This document shows, piece by piece, positions 61,985 through 64,000 of a stretch of 64,000 nucleotides of DNA. The translations under genes and the position numbers were made by a program. The notes under the pieces were generated by a model. That model saw only the letters and a program-made list of their open reading frames with translations, was not told the origin of the DNA and made no database searches. Within the stretch, counting starts at the first letter, position 1; each line of letters opens with the position of its first letter. Source of the DNA: an uncultured Alphaproteobacteria bacterium (lineage in GTDB: Bacteria > Pseudomonadota > Alphaproteobacteria > Rhodobacterales > Rhodobacteraceae); the NCBI GenBank assembly GCA_902600895.1, contig CACKLF010000001.1, forward strand, positions 82,945 through 146,944. Reading direction: 5' to 3'.

Positions 61985-62734
61985 TCAATTTTTCAAAAAT
62001 TTAGCAAAAGCTGCTTTTGCATCTGGTGATTGCAAAAGGTTAAAAAGTGTTTCTCCCTCCAGTTTTATTCTTGCATTTATAAGATCTTGAAACGACTGGT
62101 TAATTAATTTTTTTGTAGTAGATATTGCCAACTTTGGAAGCTGGCAAAGTTTAGCTGCTGTTTGTTGACTTCTCTTAATTAGTTCATCATCCTTATCAAA
62201 AATATCTGTAACAATCCCCATATTAAGTGCCTCTTCTGCAGTAAATGGCTCACCAAGTAAAAGCTTTTCTTTAGCTTTTAGGGCATTTGAATTCAGTGGA
62301 ATAAGAATTGAGGAGGCAGCCTCGGGGCAAAGCCCTAAGTTAACAAACGGAAGGAGAAAAGTAGTATTCTTTGAAGCGTAAACAAAATCACAGTGCATTA
62401 ATATTGTAACTCCAATGCCAATAGCCAATCCACTTACATTAGCGATTATTGGTTTTTTAAAGTTGGCAACAATTTTTATAAACTTTATTACATTTGTGTT
62501 TTCGGGGTCAGTAATTTTTGGTGTGTTAGCAAAATCATTTATATCATTACCCGCAGTAAAAATCTTTCCTTGACCTCTCAGTATCACAACGATGACGCTA
62601 TCATCAAGACTTGCTTGGCTAAAACAGGCGGTTAAGTCTCCATACATCTGGGACGTCAAAGAATTCTTCTTTTCGGGCCTTTTGATTGTTATCTCTACTA
62701 CCCCATCAGTTTTTTTATATCCAATATTAGCCAT
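61985..62734 (-). CDS. Enoyl-CoA hydratase/isomerase family protein
   Basis: RPEKKNSLTSQMYGDL, FTAGNDINDFANT, NVSGLAIGIGVTILMHCDFVYAS. Confidence 0.92.
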   Translation of the reverse strand: MANIGYKKTDGVVEITIKRPEKKNSLTSQMYGDLTACFSQASLDDSVIVVILRGQGKIFTAGNDINDFANTPKITDPENTNVIKFIKIVANFKKPIIANVSGLAIGIGVTILMHCDFVYASKNTTFLLPFVNLGLCPEAASSILIPLNSNALKAKEKLLLGEPFTAEEALNMGIVTDIFDKDDELIKRSQQTAAKLCQLPKLAISTTKKLINQSFQDLINARIKLEGETLFNLLQSPDAKAAFAKFLKN

Positions 62735-62761
62735 TGTTTTCCTATTTGAAATTTTTTCTCA

Positions 62762-64000
62762 TTAAACGCTATAAGCTCGTTCAATTATAGAATCAAAGTT
62801 AGTAGAATGCTGAAGTGAACCAAAGGCGGCAACAAATTTACCATCCAACCTTGAAGCACAAAAGGCATCGGCTACTTCATTTGTGGAATGTTGAATAAGA
62901 AGGGAAGCCTGCAAGCCAATTGCCATCATCTGACTAATTGTCCGCATATTTACTTCAAGCATGCCTTTCTCACCAATACAAGTTTCAAGTTTTCTACTTA
63001 AGCTATCAAGTCTTTTATCGTAACGGCTACCAATTTTTATCTCTTTCATTACTACATCAGCTGATAATGGGTTTTTATTTAGTGCGCGTAGTACATCTAA
63101 AGCCATAATATTGCCCGGTCCTTCCCATATGCTATTCAAGGGTACTTCTCTATATAATCTGGGCATAATGCTCTCTTCAATGTATCCCATACCGCCATGA
63201 CACTCCAAAGCCTCATAAACCAAAGATGGAGCCCGCTTGCATATCCAATATTTAGCAATAGCCGTTCCCACTCGTGCAAAAGCTCTCTCCTCTTCGTCAT
63301 TTTTAGAACTGTCGATAGCTGAAGCCACCCGCATACCAAGAGCTAATGCAGCTTCTGTTTCTAAAGCCATATCTGCAATTACGTTTTGCATTAATGGTTG
63401 TTGTATTATTCTTCTTTGAAATGCACTTCTATTTGAAGCATGATGGATCGCCTGTACCAGAGATTGTCTCATGATTCCAGCAGACGACATTGCACAATAA
63501 ATTCTATTTCCAGTAACCATATCCATGATTGTCTTTATGCCTCTACCTTCATCACCCACCATTATTCCTAGCGTATCTTCAAACTCCATTTCTGTAGATG
63601 CGTTTGATCTATTGCCAAGTTTATCTTTAATCCTTTGAATATTTAGATTATTTCTTGATCCATCAGGTTTCCATCTAGGAACAAGAAAGCATGAAACGCC
63701 ATGACCCTCCGTTTTTGCTAAAACGAGAAATGCATCGCACATGGGAGCTGAACAGAAAAATTTGTGCCCAGTTATAAGGTACTCTTGGGATATTCCATGA
63801 TTTTTACCCACAGGTTTTGCCCGAGTGGTATTTGCACGAACATCAGATCCCCCCTGTTTTTCAGTCATGAACATACCAATCAAATTTCCTTTTTTTTCTT
63901 CAATTGGGATATCCCTCATATCATAAGTCGTCGAAAGAATTCCAGGCATCCATTTTTTTTCTACTTCTGGAGTTCCTCTAAGAGCTGGGGCAACAGAATA
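62762..64000 (-). CDS. AidB-like acyl-CoA dehydrogenase, partial (continues past the right edge)
   Basis: 'GMFMTEKQGGSDVRANTTRA', 'YEALECHGGMGYIEESIMPRLYREVPLNSIWEGPGNIMALDVLRAL'; frame open to base 64000. Confidence 0.9.
   Translation of the reverse strand, partial: YSVAPALRGTPEVEKKWMPGILSTTYDMRDIPIEEKKGNLIGMFMTEKQGGSDVRANTTRAKPVGKNHGISQEYLITGHKFFCSAPMCDAFLVLAKTEGHGVSCFLVPRWKPDGSRNNLNIQRIKDKLGNRSNASTEMEFEDTLGIMVGDEGRGIKTIMDMVTGNRIYCAMSSAGIMRQSLVQAIHHASNRSAFQRRIIQQPLMQNVIADMALETEAALALGMRVASAIDSSKNDEEERAFARVGTAIAKYWICKRAPSLVYEALECHGGMGYIEESIMPRLYREVPLNSIWEGPGNIMALDVLRALNKNPLSADVVMKEIKIGSRYDKRLDSLSRKLETCIGEKGMLEVNMRTISQMMAIGLQASLLIQHSTNEVADAFCASRLDGKFVAAFGSLQHSTNFDSIIERAYSV

Noticed and set aside
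62762-64000. DmdC (MMPA-CoA dehydrogenase)
   Set aside because: Motifs (GMFMTEKQGGSDVRANTTRA) match AidB-like acyl-CoA dehydrogenases better; the gene is also truncated at the edge
1-64000. CRISPR arrays, tRNA/rRNA genes, IS elements, integrases, phage or defence genes
   Set aside because: Nothing recognisable in the ORF track or the intergenic sequence; tRNAscan/CRISPR tools were not available to exclude weak cases

Overview
AT-rich bacterial chromosome segment. Gene content and protein flavour (ruvCAB-ybgC-tolQRAB-pal-cpoB-tilS-ftsH, DUF1489, type-2 LeuA, dmdA, MttB-family) suggest a marine alphaproteobacterium; that taxonomy is inference. No rRNA, tRNA, CRISPR array, prophage or IS element was recognised. 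Left part: cytosine-deaminase-like amidohydrolase plus a BMP/nucleoside-type ABC importer, then housekeeping genes (leuA, dnaE, hisS, rpsD, msrA, prmA, ruvCAB, tol-pal, tilS, ftsH). Middle: a one-carbon/methyl block (fhs, folD, rimO, DmdA-like DMSP demethylase), aroQ, a Co-type nitrile hydratase operon with accessory protein, and a TPP-riboswitch-controlled thiBPQ operon whose thiP is split at an 11-G homopolymer. Right: crotonase, non-pyrrolysine MttB-family methyltransferase, an uncharacterised metabolic cluster (proline-racemase-like / 2OG-Fe(II) oxygenase / SAM methyltransferase / PLP dehydratase / class V aminotransferase), a Liv-type ABC transporter, cspA, a decayed SOUL heme-binding gene that the ORF track shows only as a 61-aa orphan, and acyl-CoA genes running off the edge. 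Most notable: the three-lesion SOUL pseudogene (60072-60680), the thiP G11 frameshift (43278-43288), the TPP riboswitch, the nested inverted repeats between dnaE and hisS, a 21-aa uORF whose stop overlaps the rpsD start, and terminator-like hairpins, one of them inside an ABC operon. No clearly new defence or mobile system was found.
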